A DNA stretch of 64,000 bases from Filobasidium wieringae (Eukaryota > Basidiomycota > Tremellomycetes > Filobasidiales > Filobasidiaceae), in the NCBI GenBank assembly GCA_001600055.1, contig BCIV01000004.1, positions 372,001-436,000 on the forward strand. Reading direction: 5' to 3'. This document shows, in pieces, positions 48,001 through 60,142 of this stretch. Positions within the stretch are counted from its first letter, which is position 1. The number at the start of each line of letters is the position of its first letter. Position numbers and translations under genes: made by a program. Under the pieces are notes generated by a model that was not told where the DNA came from, searched no databases, and saw only the letters and a program-made list of their open reading frames with translations.

Positions 48001-48106
48001 TTCTAGTACGGGAACGCAACGCACGTTAGGAACCGCTAATAGGCTTCCTACTACACGATCTACCATGACCGGCGGGACTGCTGCCAGATTGCCAACCCGA
48101 TCTTGA
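45018..48106 (+). CDS. Ser/Thr-rich protein of unknown function
   Basis: Not recognised. About 900 residues in five or six exons (introns about 46488-46544, 46967-47023, 47287-47348, 47464-47528). N-terminal half: short conserved-looking block SPAKLSPNKYWLKAMTVPLPPSPMP, then acidic/Ser-rich sequence with scattered ETALGD/ESDLGE/ETQLE-like motifs. An alpha-helical central block (EVELELRRLEENNKGDRSRL, RMKKMQQDG region, KRWGFVLDNMVWMKKM) looks coiled-coil. The C-terminal 200 residues are almost only Thr, Ser, Arg and Ala, strongly basic, as in some microtubule- or chromatin-binding tails; that is only a compositional hint. Start ATG 45018 (MDQAHSHPPLASE) has an ACC ATGG context; ATG 44913 in frame is possible. 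Confidence 0.75.
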
Positions 48107-48341
48107 AGGTCTGATATCTATTCGACCTTTCTTGATCCTCATTGAACGAAGGATATACAACCCACCGTTATTTTAGTGATGAGACCCGTCCATTTTCTTG
48201 TTTCGCGTTTCATCGATCGTTTCGAGATATCTATGCATATTCATCGGTATGGTATCTATATCATACACATCGTCTTCCTCCCGTCTCTCTCCAGCTTTTT
48301 CGTCCCCTTCTGAGCAAGCAGTTTACGCTTTTCGAAGGCGA

Positions 48342-49300
48342 TCAGATTCCACATTTGGCCTCCCCTACTTGCGTGTTCAGGATCAAAGCGACGATCAGGC
48401 CGTACAGACCGATGACCTCACTATGAAATAGCAGACTATCAGTTTCACGTCAAAGGGATATGAAGATCAATTCTTATACATACGCGAAAATGAGGATGAG
48501 GACCATGGATACGAATACTCTTGATTCGTACAGATATGCTCGAACACACTATAGGATCGGGACGTTCATGAGTTACAGGCCAACCATTAAGCACAAACTG
48601 GAGATACTTACAGCATCACCGACGATCCCAATAGCGTAACCGGCTGCGAGACCCGTCAGACCGCAAGCTATAGTATCGGAGCTGCATGTTAGATCTAAAA
48701 GATGATGCGGGATGGGGACGGGACGAACCTAATCCAGCAGAAAGATGGATGAATCCTCCGAATAGGGAGTAAGGCTCCGTAGGAGATAGAGAACCTGCTA
48801 TGAGGACTGAAACTACTAAACCGTATACGGCGATAACTAAGGGTTGGTGGGGTAGTCAGTTGATGTCCTAGAATGAGAATTAGAAGGGATTAAGACTTAC
48901 TTCCACTCATCTAAGATAGCAACACAAACACCAATATGTGATCAGCATATTTCCTATCTTGACGATAGGAACAAAACTCACGACGACGGGAATCAAACTC
49001 TTCATGATCAGATCAGGCCTGACTTGACCTAGACCTGCGATACCGATTCCTGCTTTCGAAGTACCGAATGCGGCTCCCATAGTCGACAAGACCATCTGAT
49101 AGAGGTCAAGGGTTGTTAGCTGTCAATAATTTGTGTCGATCGGTTGATCAGATGCTTACTGCAGCGGTGACTCCGGCAAAACTGGAGAGACAGAGAACAG
49201 AGGGATCAGTATCCCGTAAACAGGATACGGGATCGCTCGACTTGGCTCCCACTCACCCGAAGAATGGGGCCCATGGTGGACAAAGTTCAGCAGCAGACAT
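48342..49300 (-). CDS. VMA11: V-ATPase proteolipid subunit c' (Vma11)
   Basis: Membrane proteolipid of the V0 rotor ring of the vacuolar proton pump. Seen: [105 protein letters not shown], and last helix [28 protein letters not shown] carrying the proton-binding Glu. [18 protein letters not shown] and [10 protein letters not shown] match the fungal-specific c' subunit Vma11 better than Vma3 (c). Four hydrophobic helices, split by at least five introns. Short intergenic distance (288 bp) to the divergent CTNNBL1. Confidence 0.93.
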
Positions 49301-49588
49301 GATTGAGATATTACGATCTGACTATGTCGAGGAGATGTAGGCAGTGGAATAACTGAACGATGATCGTCATCATCAACGTTGCTCATATCGTCCAGCTTGA
49401 CCCTGAATCGCCTCGGTCACGGCACGCGGACATCTAGCTAATCGTGTTATACGAATGTATTCATGTCCGCTGTTATGACTATCACTCACCATCATAGTCG
49501 TCGACATTCTATACCTTCCTCCATTCGTCCTTCAAACAAGAACAAATATCATATCCACACCATAGAACAGCCAATATAGACAGCCAAG

Positions 49589-52086
49589 ATGAACGGCGTA
49601 TTCAAAGTGCCCGAATTACCGAGCTCTGCAACCAAACGCAAGTTCCCATCGGCCCCTTCCGACTCGTCTAAACGAGCTCGAGTAGAAGATGTCTCTGACC
49701 CCCTTGCGAACCTATCTAAACTCCCATCTCGCTCTCATAACGGGAACCAACAAAAGTCCAAATCTATTCCTCTAGCTCCGAGTATACCTATTGGATCGGA
49801 TGACCTCAAGGGAAAGGGGAAAGCAGCTCCGGTAGAGGAGGAGGAGGAAGAGGACGATGGAATGTACGGAGTACAGGATGAGACTTTCGAGGCAGACGAT
49901 GGGGACGAAGAGGGAGGAAGGTTTTTTGGAGGAGGAACGAATGAGACGCAAGAGGTATGCGAAACTCTGATCTGACCCACGCATATCACCGGATAACCTG
50001 CTCATATATACTTGTAAATATAGCGAATTCTGGATATGTTTGCGGGTGTAGCGGATGAACAGGTCCGTACCTCTCTCTCTCTGTGCCTTATGGTCGGCAT
50101 TTTCGTTGTGTTGACATTTGGCCTACATATTAGAGCTCAGGACTACCTACTATTCCAGAGCTGCGGAAACAGATCATCAAGTTTGACAGGATTGTTCGGA
50201 AGAACGCCGAGATGCGTTCTAAATACGTTGGCGATCCTACCAAGTACGTAACCTTCTCCCGTCCAGTATTCGAACAACGTTGATGAGAATATTCACTTTC
50301 AGGTACCTGGAATCGGAAGATGAACTCGACAAAGCTTTCTCATTTCTTTACCCCCTACCTCAAAACCCTCTGCTCTACTATCCCGAGATCCTCAAGAACG
50401 AGCTCCTGTTACCTTCGCTCATCCAACTCCTCTCGCATGATAACACGGATATCAGTCTTCAAGTGATTTCGGCGCTCTATGAGATGACAGACGAGGATGT
50501 CGGGGAAGATATGATGGAGGCCGAAGAGGTGGAAGGGAAGAAGGAGGAGATGGGTAGAAAGCTGAGGATGATTATGGGGGATTTGATCGAGAAATTGGTA
50601 AGTCCTGCGTGTATAGTATTTCAGTCCAGTCTCTGCGACGCTGAACCACACAATATGGCGGACACTAGCTGGAGCAATCTATCCTTGAACTTCTCGTCTC
50701 CAATCTGAATCGACTGAACGAAGAGGAAGAAGAATCGGATCGAACAGGAGTCTTCAATATCCTAGGAATATTCGAAAACTTGCTCGCTTTCCTACCTCCC
50801 CTTTCCACCCAGATCGTCGAACAGACGGAACTTTTACCTTGGTTACTAAGTCGGTTGACTGTACCCACTTATCACACCAACAAGCAATATGCGAGCGAGA
50901 TTTTGAGTATATTGTTACAAGAAGAGCGAGGGGTGAGATTGAAGCTGGGAGAGATAGGTGGGGTCGATCCATTGTTGCAAGCCGTATCCGTGAGTCCCTC
51001 AGTCACTTGCAGTGAGGAAACGTCTGGCTAAGCCAGTCAATCGCTAGGTATATCGTAACAAAGACCCAGGCGATACGGAGGAGCTGGAGTACATGGAAAA
51101 CCTATTCAACGCGCTCTGTTCTATTCTCAACGAACCTGAGCTGAAATACGCGTTCTCGGCATTGGAAGGGGTCGAATTGATGGCGCTCATCATGAAGGAG
51201 AAATTCGTCGCCCGAACAAGAGCGATCAAAGTCATGGCTTACGCCACTCAGACGGAAGACGGGAAGGGGTGCTGCGAACATTTCGTGGAGGCTCTAGGAC
51301 TGAAGAGCCTATTCGCTGCATTCATGGGCAAGGGTGGACCGAAGAAAAACAAAACCTCGGCAGCTTTTGCGACTCCTCCTTTGGAAGATGAAGAGCATGT
51401 CCTTTCCATCCTCGCCTCTCTGTTCACTAGTTTGGATTCTGAAACCCCAGCTAGAATTCGAACTCTGGCCAAGTTTGTGGAGAACGATTATGAAAAGGTC
51501 GATCGGTTATTGGAGATGCGGGAAGCAGCAGAAGGTAGACTCAGCCGGACTAACAGAGAGGTCGAGATAGAGAAGCAGGTCCGTTGTCATAAGATTTGTC
51601 CTATGTTTCAGTGCCCCTGACGGTCTTGTCACTTTCACAGATCATGGCGGAAGACGGCGAAACGCCAGCAGAAGAGGAACTGGACGATTGGTATCTTCGA
51701 AGAATGAACGCTGGTCTAGCTCATCTGCAAAACATCGATTACGTCCTCGCATGGGTAATCATGGAAGATGATGGTGTACGTCCTGATTTGGAGACAGCCC
51801 CCATGACACGCTCACTAAATTGATTGTTCGGTGCAGGCACAAAATCACGCAACGATGCTTTTAACACGACAGGGCAAATCATTCTCTAATACCGTTTCTG
51901 TACTAAAAGGTAAGATATCCTGTGATAGGTTAGCATTCAGCTTCTGATCCTTGACTTTACACAGAATTACGAAATACGATAGCATCGGATGCGGAGGTCG
52001 AAGATGGGGAAGGCAGCCAAGCGGACGCCGTCCCAGATAAGGTAATGATACTAGACGCCCTTGTAGCATTTTGTGAGAAACTGTAA
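49589..52086 (+). CDS. CTNNBL1: Beta-catenin-like protein 1 (CTNNBL1), spliceosome-associated
   Basis: Armadillo-type protein of the Prp19/CDC5L-associated spliceosome complex in animals. Seen: N-terminal bipartite basic stretch (KRKFPSAPSDSSKRAR, candidate nuclear signal) and acidic run (EEEEEEDDG); then helical repeats including ELRKQIIKFDRIVRKNAEMR, FLYPLPQNPLLYYPEILKN, LIQLLSHDNTDISLQVISALYEMTDEDV, VFNILGIFENLLAF, YASEILSILLQEE, MENLFNALCSILN, CCEHFVEALGLKSLFAAFMGKG, and C-terminal YLRRMNAGLAHLQNIDYVLAWVI. These blocks match the family throughout its length. Eight or so exons; stop TAA 52084-52086. Genome-wide it fits the intron-rich gene structure seen here. Confidence 0.94.
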
Positions 52087-52839
52087 CGGAATGCAATCAA
52101 GTAAAGGATATATAAACGGGTCAACTCCCCGAGACCATACACTTCGGATATCTCGGAGAGACGAGATGGAACACGTCGAGGCTGTTTCCCTCCAGAATCC
52201 CAGCAGGTCAACGCGCACAGGAAGGAAGCGGGAGGGACATCTGTTTCCGATGATGCAAGAGGGGAGGCAGTAGTTGCTGCAACAAGAGGTCTCTGGATTG
52301 CCTATAACAGCAAGAAAACCCTGGCAGGGGTACATTATGTGATGTTGAATGCTGACTTGATAATCAAGGGAAGGTAATTTATAAAGGTGGTTGCTACGTT
52401 GTGGACGAGCTGGTTGCCAAGCGTCTTATGGTACTCAGAATGAATACAAGAGAAATAACAATCAATGGTTAAAGTTGATGAGGATGATATTGGACAAACA
52501 TATCAGTTAGCGGGCAAAGTAGAAGAGTCGAATATACCTTGTAAGCGGTGAGGTTCCCTTTGAACCCTATGACTAGAATGTCATGAGAAGATGCACAGGC
52601 TATAGTAAAATCTAACCCATGAAGTTTGCCACCATCAAGCCAAGATCCGATCGTTCGCTACGCTTCATGGTATGTGATCCGTGGTCCGTGATCCGGTCAG
52701 GGCTGAGTCGGCAGTATGGCAACGTAGCCTAGTCAACAGCTTTCACACTACGTGAGAGTTCAACCTCATTTCCATCTTGCGTTTACATTCTTTCGGCATG
52801 GCTACATATACTTGCGAAACTCGACAACAATCATCAACC
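52087..52839. other. Intergenic CTNNBL1 - cyanase (convergent)
   Basis: 753 bp between convergent stop codons; long for two 3' UTRs. No long or conserved ORF, tRNA or obvious repeat on either strand. An ORF at 52073-52273 (+) and another (-) overlap the CTNNBL1 end and look like chance. Confidence 0.55.
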
Positions 52840-53658
52840 TTAACAGTTCTCCCTGGTCCAAGTACCGTCCTCTCCGGTAGCGGAGTAAGGCAAGAACTGA
52901 GTTCGATACATCAATGCATCAGCGACGAGGGGTGAGATCTGCGAGACACGCCTCCTTACCTTTCCGTCCAAAGTGATGACGACTCGGTCACCCTTGGGAT
53001 CTTCGACCCTCTTGACAGAGGTCCTGAAGTCGATAGCAGACATGATACCGTCTCCGAACTTCTCAGCGATGAGGGCTTTGTACGAGTACTGTACGCATTG
53101 CCATGAAATTAGCAGGGTAACGATAGCTCGGCCATCCAGAATGCGTGCTTACACCGTAGACAACCAAGACCTCGTACAGACGGTAGAGGACAGGGTCCTA
53201 AAAACAGTACCAGATGATCAGAAAACAAAGTCCAACGTAAAGAAAGCCGTAGGTGCATACCTTGGGAGGCCAAGACCAGGTCTCACCACGGTGAACGGTA
53301 TAGTTTTCTCCAAGGTTCAACCGAAGGTCAGCTACCTTCATACCAAGAATCTGACCAAGGTTGGCGAGATCGGCTTCGGTTGGCTGAGAATACAATACGT
53401 ATTAGTAAAGGTGGTTGGTACAAGCCTACGATGCAACTGTACCTTGGCTTGACCATAGAAGACTGCAGCAGTCCAGACTTCAGGTTTGTTCAGCTCCTTT
53501 GCGATCTCCTCGAAGGTCATGCCTGCAAGCAAACGATGGTTATGATAACTTCAACTTGAGCTGTTGTAATATGTCTTACCCTTCTTGGCCTTGGCCTCGA
53601 GGAGGTGGTGGCAGACGGGAGGTAAGCCAGAGAGGGGTCCGGTAGTAGTGGAAGCCAT
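52840..53658 (-). CDS. CYN1: Cyanate hydratase (cyanase)
   Basis: Catalyses bicarbonate-dependent breakdown of cyanate to ammonia and CO2, allowing detoxification and nitrogen use. N-terminal helical domain: [44 protein letters not shown]-terminal cyanase domain with catalytic residues in context: [20 protein letters not shown] (Arg and Glu of RLYE) and [12 protein letters not shown] (Ser). Ends [12 protein letters not shown]. Several introns of 50-70 bp with canonical signals, so it is a fully nuclear-adapted gene. Length about 165 residues is usual. Cyanases are shared between bacteria and fungi, so an ancient transfer is possible, but nothing here (codon use, context) shows it. Confidence 0.97.
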
Positions 53659-53880
53659 ATTGATGCGTATAATTGGGTGGATGTGATCAGAGAGGAGTAT
53701 GGTGAAATGGAATCAAGAAGATGTGTCCATGTCAAAGTGAGTGAGCGATAGCATCTGGTCATTGTCGACTCAGTGGCTGGAGCGCGATCTTTGTCATACA
53801 TGAATTACTTCCGTCAATTGCTCCCAACCGGATCATGTCGTACGAGAATCTCGTGCGATACATCCGGTCACCATCTCATA

Positions 53881-56284
53881 TCACTCGCTCATCCGCAACA
53901 TCCAGTCAAGCAGGGATCCATCCTCAGCAGGATTATATGTCACCTTCTCGGTCATGTTGTGCTCGACGATCTGTCTTTGAAGACCCGTCTCGCCAGCAAT
54001 CCTCCGAACAAGTCCATGCACCCTAGTGTTTTCGACATTCGTGCCCAATTGTATATTGCTAAATTCGAAAAGACCCATTAGTACAGCTCAACTCCAGTGG
54101 TCTTGTGACTTACAACAACGTCTTGACTGTTCTCAAGACACCTTCAGTATAGTTCTGTTGAACCCGAATGGACCTCTCGTGAAGACGCTCCTCGATGATA
54201 TCGAGCAGGCATTTCCTCATTTCATAACTCAGGAAGGAGGGGATCTGCGGTATATCGTGCGATATTAACGTGTTGCTAGGAAAGGTCAGCGCGAACTGAG
54301 CGTCGGGCGAGACGGAAATCGAGACGATTTGTCTGTACGAATCAACGACATAAGCCTCAGAGCATTTGATGTCATCTCGCGACTCTAATCCACTTACCTG
54401 TCCTCCAAAGTCACATCCAGGCTACCGTCCCTCAAACCGTCTCCAACCCCTGTCAAGCCGACCCAATCGAGCCCTCCTATCTGTCCGTTATCTTTTCGTC
54501 GAACACACATGCTCAATCCAAACGACCTCATGATGGAATTAAAGTTATCCAAAGTCCGCAATAAACTCTGCAGGAATGCTTGGTAGTGAAGGTAAGGAAC
54601 CAGGTTACCAAGCAAGGTATTGTTTCGAGTAGGCTGGACTGCTGATTGACCTGCAGGGTTATTGGGAGGCACACTTCCAGCCCTTGTGAGCCCCGTTCGG
54701 ACATTGACAGCAGCCGGAGGAGGGGGAGCCGTAGCCTTTTCCTTCCTAGCTCGGTAAAGCTTGATCATGCTCAATTTGATTATGGACAGTATCAAGTCGG
54801 CTCGCGCAGAATGTCCTCGCTCCGCCTTGGATGAGACCCCGTCTTCGTCTTCCATATCGATCTGTAGAACAAAATCGGACATCAGCGTAACTCGATCCTT
54901 TTGAAATACGTAGGACGCACTAGCTCGAAAACCATTTCCTGCTCTGGCACAGCAGAAATGACGACTGAATCCATCGAGATCCTGGCATTCAGTGTCGGAT
55001 CAGACTTGGCTTCTATCCGAATCTATGTGGTCCGTATAATTTAGCTTGATGTCTCTGTATCGACATAAGACGTCGGCTAACCTCGTTGAAAATCTCATTT
55101 TCGAAAGTTTCCTCTGTAGCAATAGCTAGATCCGCATCTTCGTCTATCCCATCTTGAGTATGCACGGGGAGTCTACTATACTCTTCTTTCTTTCCTTCTC
55201 CTGCAGCGGTCCTTATGCATACTCGCAGTCGTTGCCTCTTCCTTAGCGGTATGACAACTCTACTGCTAGATCCTCGCTCTGCATCTGTTGAAGGTGGAGC
55301 TAGAGTAGCGATAGCTGCAGCGCGGAATGGGGGTGCCGCTTCATCGGCAGCGAAGGGGATCATAACGTCCGTCGCTTGTTGTTCTTCGGGAGGTACTCCG
55401 CTGTCATGTCTCCAACGCGGTCTCAAGCTCCAGACTCGTTTTTTGAGCGTTTCCGGGTCAGTGGACGGGCTGGAATCGAATCCTGCAAGACGTTTGACGT
55501 CGTTCCAGTATCCGTTCTCTCCTTGCATCCTATTCCTCATCTCCCCCGCTCGAGCGATCAGGACCTCTCTCGCGTCAGACAGACCTTTCCTGTTCCGTGC
55601 GAGGATCATCTTCTTCTCATCTAATGCCGTAAGGATGTCTTTGGGAGGAGGTCGTGTCGACCGAGAAGGAATGATAGTAAGGGCATTAGGAGGAATCGTC
55701 GTCCACTGGGCGGCATGTTCAGGAGGAACATAAGGATGAGCTTCGCCAGGAATAAGTGATCTGATGATCTCGCTAGTCTTCATCATTTGTCGCCAAGCTT
55801 CCCTGCATATCATAACATTTTAGATTAGAAAGAGTGATTAAGATACAACGACGGAAGACTTGCTCAAGCTTGAAAGAGACCTCTGCTCTCATCTTGCCCA
55901 TCTCTTCTGCGCTAAGCTCTCTAGTGGTACTCGATTCATCTGTTGCTAATACACCACCAGCCAATTGCTTCTGGGTTCGTTCTTCTGCTGCTATAACCGC
56001 TTCTCTTCGACCCTTGAACTGGTGTACATTCTGAGTCGTGACTTCAGCGAACTTTCCAGGCTTAAGGGAAATCAGTTCTGCAACAGCTTCGTCAAACTTG
56101 GCAAATCTCGGCTTCTCTCTATGGCAAAATCGTCAATTTTGTGCAATTTCAGCCGGAGAGACTGAAACTTGAAGCCGTACTTTTGGTAAATCGGGTCTCC
56201 TGCTTCGTCATATCGTACGACATCAGCCTCTATTCCCGAGTACGATGAGCCTTCCAAAGATAAATGGAAGGGTGCGACCGTCAT
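53881..56284 (-). CDS. MED17: Mediator complex subunit 17 (Med17/Srb4)
   Basis: Head-module subunit of Mediator, needed for RNA polymerase II initiation. Seen: N terminus LSLEGSSYSGIEADVVRYDE, then a coiled segment (IAAEERTQKQLAGG), QGENGYWNDVKRLAGF (typical Med17 region with W-N-D-V), LRPRWRHDSGVP, PFRAAAIATLAP, LRKRQRLRVCIR, FENEIFNEI, and the C-terminal helical block (LIPYLHYQAFLQSLL, LKTLLFNIQLGT). The C-terminal tail from the last exon includes EHNMTEKVTYNPAEDGSLLDW. Similarity is moderate and spread out, as normal for this fast-evolving subunit, so the call rests on order and these motifs. Confidence 0.8.
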
Positions 56285-56569
56285 ATGAGTTCGCCGAGAT
56301 GGTAGGCTCCGTCCGAGAACTTATACTGCTAGATGTTGGTAGCTGCCGTCCCTATACACAGGAGGGGGTGTCATGTTCATAGATCTCACTCAACTTGAGG
56401 TTGTAGTGACATATGCAATTTCAGTTATCGACACAAATCACCAGAATGCATATCTCGACCTCCACCTTTCCGATGTCTATCAACCTCTTCGGCCTCTTCG
56501 TTCCCTGCATGTTAGGAATATTTCCCTTGCAGCTGATTCCTTTCTGGTTCGATAACACTGTAGTCAAGA

Positions 56570-57419
56570 ATGGAATCATATCATCTCCCTCAATTTCCTT
56601 CCTCGTATTCATCTATCCATATCGCTTTGTTCAAGGATGTCAAGAACTCAGCTTCCTTAAGGAAGCGTCTGGTTGCTGCTTCTACTATGGAAGGCTCAGA
56701 AGGAGATCAGGAGCGAGACAAGCTGGACTATGCGTTCATCGAGGGTAATATGGTCAGTAACTGAGATAGCCGGAAGGACCATTGATTGAACAAGAATCTG
56801 CTTCACCTAGAAAGATCGTGAACAGAGATCAACTGTTAACTGCCATATACTCTGCCTTACAAGCAGCTAGTACGGAAACTCTGAAAACGAAGACGATACA
56901 TTCTGAAGTTTTACTGTCGCTACACCCTTCATCAAATGTGAGTATCTCGAAGTCCGGTAATGGGCTTATGGACCCTGACTAAACACCCTGCATTGTTAGC
57001 CTCAAATCAACGACGCCCTCAAGAAATTCGGTATCTCGCCATCATCGAAAAATGTCATTCTAGTACGGATCGGCTCCCCGTGTCCATCAATAAATAACGA
57101 ACCTGTCGATAAATCCGAAAAGAAACGACACGAGCAATTACTTGTGGATGCGATGACCGAGCTAGTAGAGGGTAATATAACGAGCTTAAACGAGCTGGGT
57201 GAAACGGATGTAGACTGGAAGAGTTTGAAAAAGGTAAGATACCAATCTTCTGCCTTGTTCTGCCTCGAGTATTCAGCATCTGGTCTCATTTGCTTTCACC
57301 AGCTTTACAAATTGAACGAAATGGATTTGACGCCAAATGCGCCTTCAACGGAGCAGGAGAAGAGGATGCTGTCCGCCGTGATAACAAGCACTATCGCAAC
57401 CAAATCAGTGGCGGCATAG
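56570..57419 (+). CDS. CGI121: KEOPS/EKC subunit Cgi121
   Basis: Subunit of the KEOPS complex that makes t6A on ANN-decoding tRNAs; Cgi121 binds the tRNA 3' CCA end region and Bud32. Seen: MESYHLPQFPSSYSSIHIALF, then SASLRKRLVAAS, LDYAFIEGNM, REQLLTAIYSALQAAS-type block (QLLTAIYSALQAAS), TKTIHSEVLLSLHPSSN, then across an intron PQINDALKKFGISPSSKNVILV, and C-terminal LYKLNEMDLTPN. The LHSEILL- and AIKKFGI-type motifs are family hallmarks. Four or five exons. Divergent from MED17 with 285 bp between the starts. Confidence 0.9.
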
Positions 57420-57794
57420 CAATTTGGTACGCCCCGTATTACCTCAACCCGCTATTGTACATTAGTATGGAAGACAAAGTCAAGGATAATCTACCATTCG
57501 CACTTGTAGTCAAATGAGGCGCTACGATAGCCGTAGACTGAATTGCCAGTCCCTTGTCTTATACTCCATTGTTCACAACATATATCCGTGTCCGTTCTCC
57601 AGTTGACAGAGTCCAGTGCGGCTCGTTTAGAGCTGATTGTTACGGACTGAGGGAATGCAAGAGAGCACCAATCTGATATGCGCAATATCGGTGCAGGAAC
57701 CGAGAGCGACTCCAATTATGCTGTAGATTCCCGTATGATGTAGAGCTCGAATTATGATTTATGCCTTGATATAGTACACTGTTTCGGATCGTCT
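57420..57794. other. Intergenic CGI121 - PET191 (convergent)
   Basis: 375 bp between convergent genes. No additional gene seen. Confidence 0.5.
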
Positions 57795-58118
57795 TTAGAG
57801 GGAAACATCAGCTACGGGATCCGCTGACGCCGATTTGCTGGTTGTCGTGATATTGCCTCTAAATCGCTTTCGCATATCGAGCTGTAGTGCAAGATCACAG
57901 CGATAAGATCAAGCCAGCTCAGGCATATGATGTGTGATACTTACCAAACCTTTCTTGCAGTTGTTGAATGCCGTCATCAAGTGGACACATTGATCTGGTA
58001 GATCTGCAGGGTGCTTGACGCAGTCGGCCACCGTACGGTTTTGTCGCAGTACGCAATTCGTTCGCATTACACAAGCGATCAAATCTTCGCGGATCCCGTT
58101 GCACTGTTCTACCGTCAT
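57795..58118 (-). CDS. PET191: Cytochrome c oxidase assembly protein Pet191/COA5
   Basis: Small mitochondrial twin-cysteine protein needed to assemble cytochrome c oxidase. Seen: CNGIREDLIACVMRTNCVLR, VADCVKHPADLPDQCVHLMTAFNNCKKGLLDMRKRFRGN, with the CX9C-like cysteines and the family end CKxGLLDMRxRFRGN formed across the intron 57882-57944 (GTAAGT...TACAG). The tail is a short Thr/Ser-rich extension ending ADVSL. Length about 87 residues matches the family. Start MTVEQCNG at 58118. Confidence 0.95.
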
Positions 58119-58520
58119 TTTGTTATCCAGAACGGATAGTTTCGAGAAATGGCGTCAGGATAGGTATGTAATTGCTGTAGGCAACCATATGCACTGGTAA
58201 ATAACCGGGGTCAACGCAGAGCTAGTTTCGTCAACCTACATTCGTATGATAATACGCCTTTCTGATCCGAGTATGTTCTGATCCGAGTGAATGACTATGA
58301 TATGGCTATCGCTTTTGAGCTGTTTGATTGTAAGATAAGTCGAAAGCCGAAAGTCGAAAGTCAAGAAAGTCATAACATCGAGATGAAAGATGGAGGTCGA
58401 TCGTTATGATCACGCGGCGGCCGAAAGCAGGAAACGCGGAAGCACAAGACAGGCAGCAAGCAGGTCGTCAAACTTCATTTTGATTGTCTACAACGCGATC
58501 CTAAATGACACGCCGCTACT
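58119..58520. other. Intergenic PET191 - IDH1
   Basis: About 400 bp; PET191 promoter and IDH1 3' end. Tandem GTCGAAAG/CGAAAGTC words near 58337-58365. No gene seen. Confidence 0.5.
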
Positions 58521-60142
58521 CTACTTCAACCTGGAGATGATGGCCTCGGTGTACTGGGAGGTGGAAGCCTTTCCGCCCAAATCACCAGTGATGGCCTTAC
58601 CCTCAGCAATGGTCTATGGAGAGCAGAGTTCAGTTTTTCGTATCGAAAAGGTGGATGAGAAGCAGGAGCTCACGGAGAAGATGGCGTTTTCTATGTTGTC
58701 AGCGTGCTTGAAGAGGTTCATGTGCCTCAACAACATCAGGGAACTCAACAACAAGGCGGTGGGGTTGGCGAGACCCTTTCCGGCGATGTCTGGTGCGGAT
58801 CCGTGGACGGCCTCGAAGATGGAAGCATCCTTTCCGATGTTACCGGAGGGAGTAAGACCGAGACCTCCGATCAAACCAGCACACATGTCGGACAAGATAT
58901 CTCCGTACAAGTTGGGCATGACCATGACGGTGTCAGCGTATGGGGCAGGGTCTTGTACGATCTATTGGCAGGCGAATACGAATCAGATTGTGACTAGATG
59001 AGTGATCGGTATCGATACTCACCCTCAAGCATACTCGGTCCAAAAGGTCCTCGTCGTAAACGACGTGGGGATAGTCCTTAGCAACGTTCCTGCATGCTTG
59101 CAAGAACATTCCATCGGACATCTTCATGACGGTAGCCTTGTGAACGGCGGTAACCTTGTTCCTGCCATGCTCAGAGGCGTAGTGGAAAGCGTAACGAGCG
59201 ACACGCTCGGAAGCCTCGTAGGTGATCAACTTGATGGACTGGACGACACCGGGAACCAACTATTAAAAGGTAGACAGAGAATGTTCAGTATATCTTTAAG
59301 AAAGTAAGTGTTTCAAATTGAGGACGAACCTCGTGTTCGATACCAGAGTACTCTCCCTCGGTGTTCTCTCTATTTTCAAAACGCAATAGAAGTCAGAAAT
59401 GGCACTCATTGCAACTAGCACTCCATATAGCAGAGCTGATAAATTACCTGATCAAGACGGTGTTGACGTTATCGTAAGCGGTCTTGTATCCGTCAATGCT
59501 GACACAAGGTCTGACGTTGGCGAACAAGCTGAAAGTCCTCCTCAAAGTCAAGTTCAAAGAAACGTGACCCTTTCCGATGGGGGTAGCCAAGGGTCCCTTC
59601 AAAGCGACGGTGTTCTTCTTGACGGAGTGGATGGCATCGGCAGGGATGGCAGTCTTTCCGTTGACGAGAGTAGGGGTAACGTCGACCTCCTCCCACTGAA
59701 TGGGAGCCTTAGCAGCGGTGAAGATGTTCTTGACAGACTCGGAGATCTCGGGACCAATACCGTCTCCTGGGATAAGAGTGACGGTGTAGTTTCCCTGTTT
59801 GTATAGATCAAATTGAGCTACGGATGTCGTGTCAGGATGAAGTACAAGCTTCGACTGACGTTGGCACCAGGCTTAGCAGCGTAAGCAGAGGAAGGAGCGG
59901 TGGACTGGTAGGCAGAGTTGGCCAACTTGGTCGAGGTCTGCGGGTCATATAAGAGGGGAAGAAGAGCAGTTGATTGCAGTGTTTCAGGAGCGTTTGGTGA
60001 CGGTAACAAGGAGAAGTTGCATTTGAGGATAGATAGAGCAATATGGTCAACAGGATAATCTACTTGCACGATACCCAAAAATGCGCACCTGGAACGACCT
60101 GAGAGCGCTAGCAATGGCAGAGGGAGTGGGCTTGAGGACCAT
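58521..60142 (-). CDS. IDH1: NAD-dependent isocitrate dehydrogenase subunit 1
   Basis: Regulatory-type subunit of the mitochondrial NAD+-dependent isocitrate dehydrogenase of the citric acid cycle. Mitochondrial targeting N terminus ([20 protein letters not shown]), then [121 protein letters not shown] and [29 protein letters not shown]. End EAIISRLK. HHxLR-type features (LNLTLRRTF) and the second motif set are those of the Idh1 rather than the catalytic Idh2 subunit; discrimination is by these motifs only. Several canonical introns. Confidence 0.93.

Noticed and set aside
52840..53658. Recent bacterial gene transfer for cyanase
   Set aside because: Multiple nuclear introns and composition like its neighbours; no sign of recent acquisition.
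58390..59001. 203-codon plus-strand ORF
   Set aside because: It lies opposite the C-terminal exons of IDH1, which are certain.
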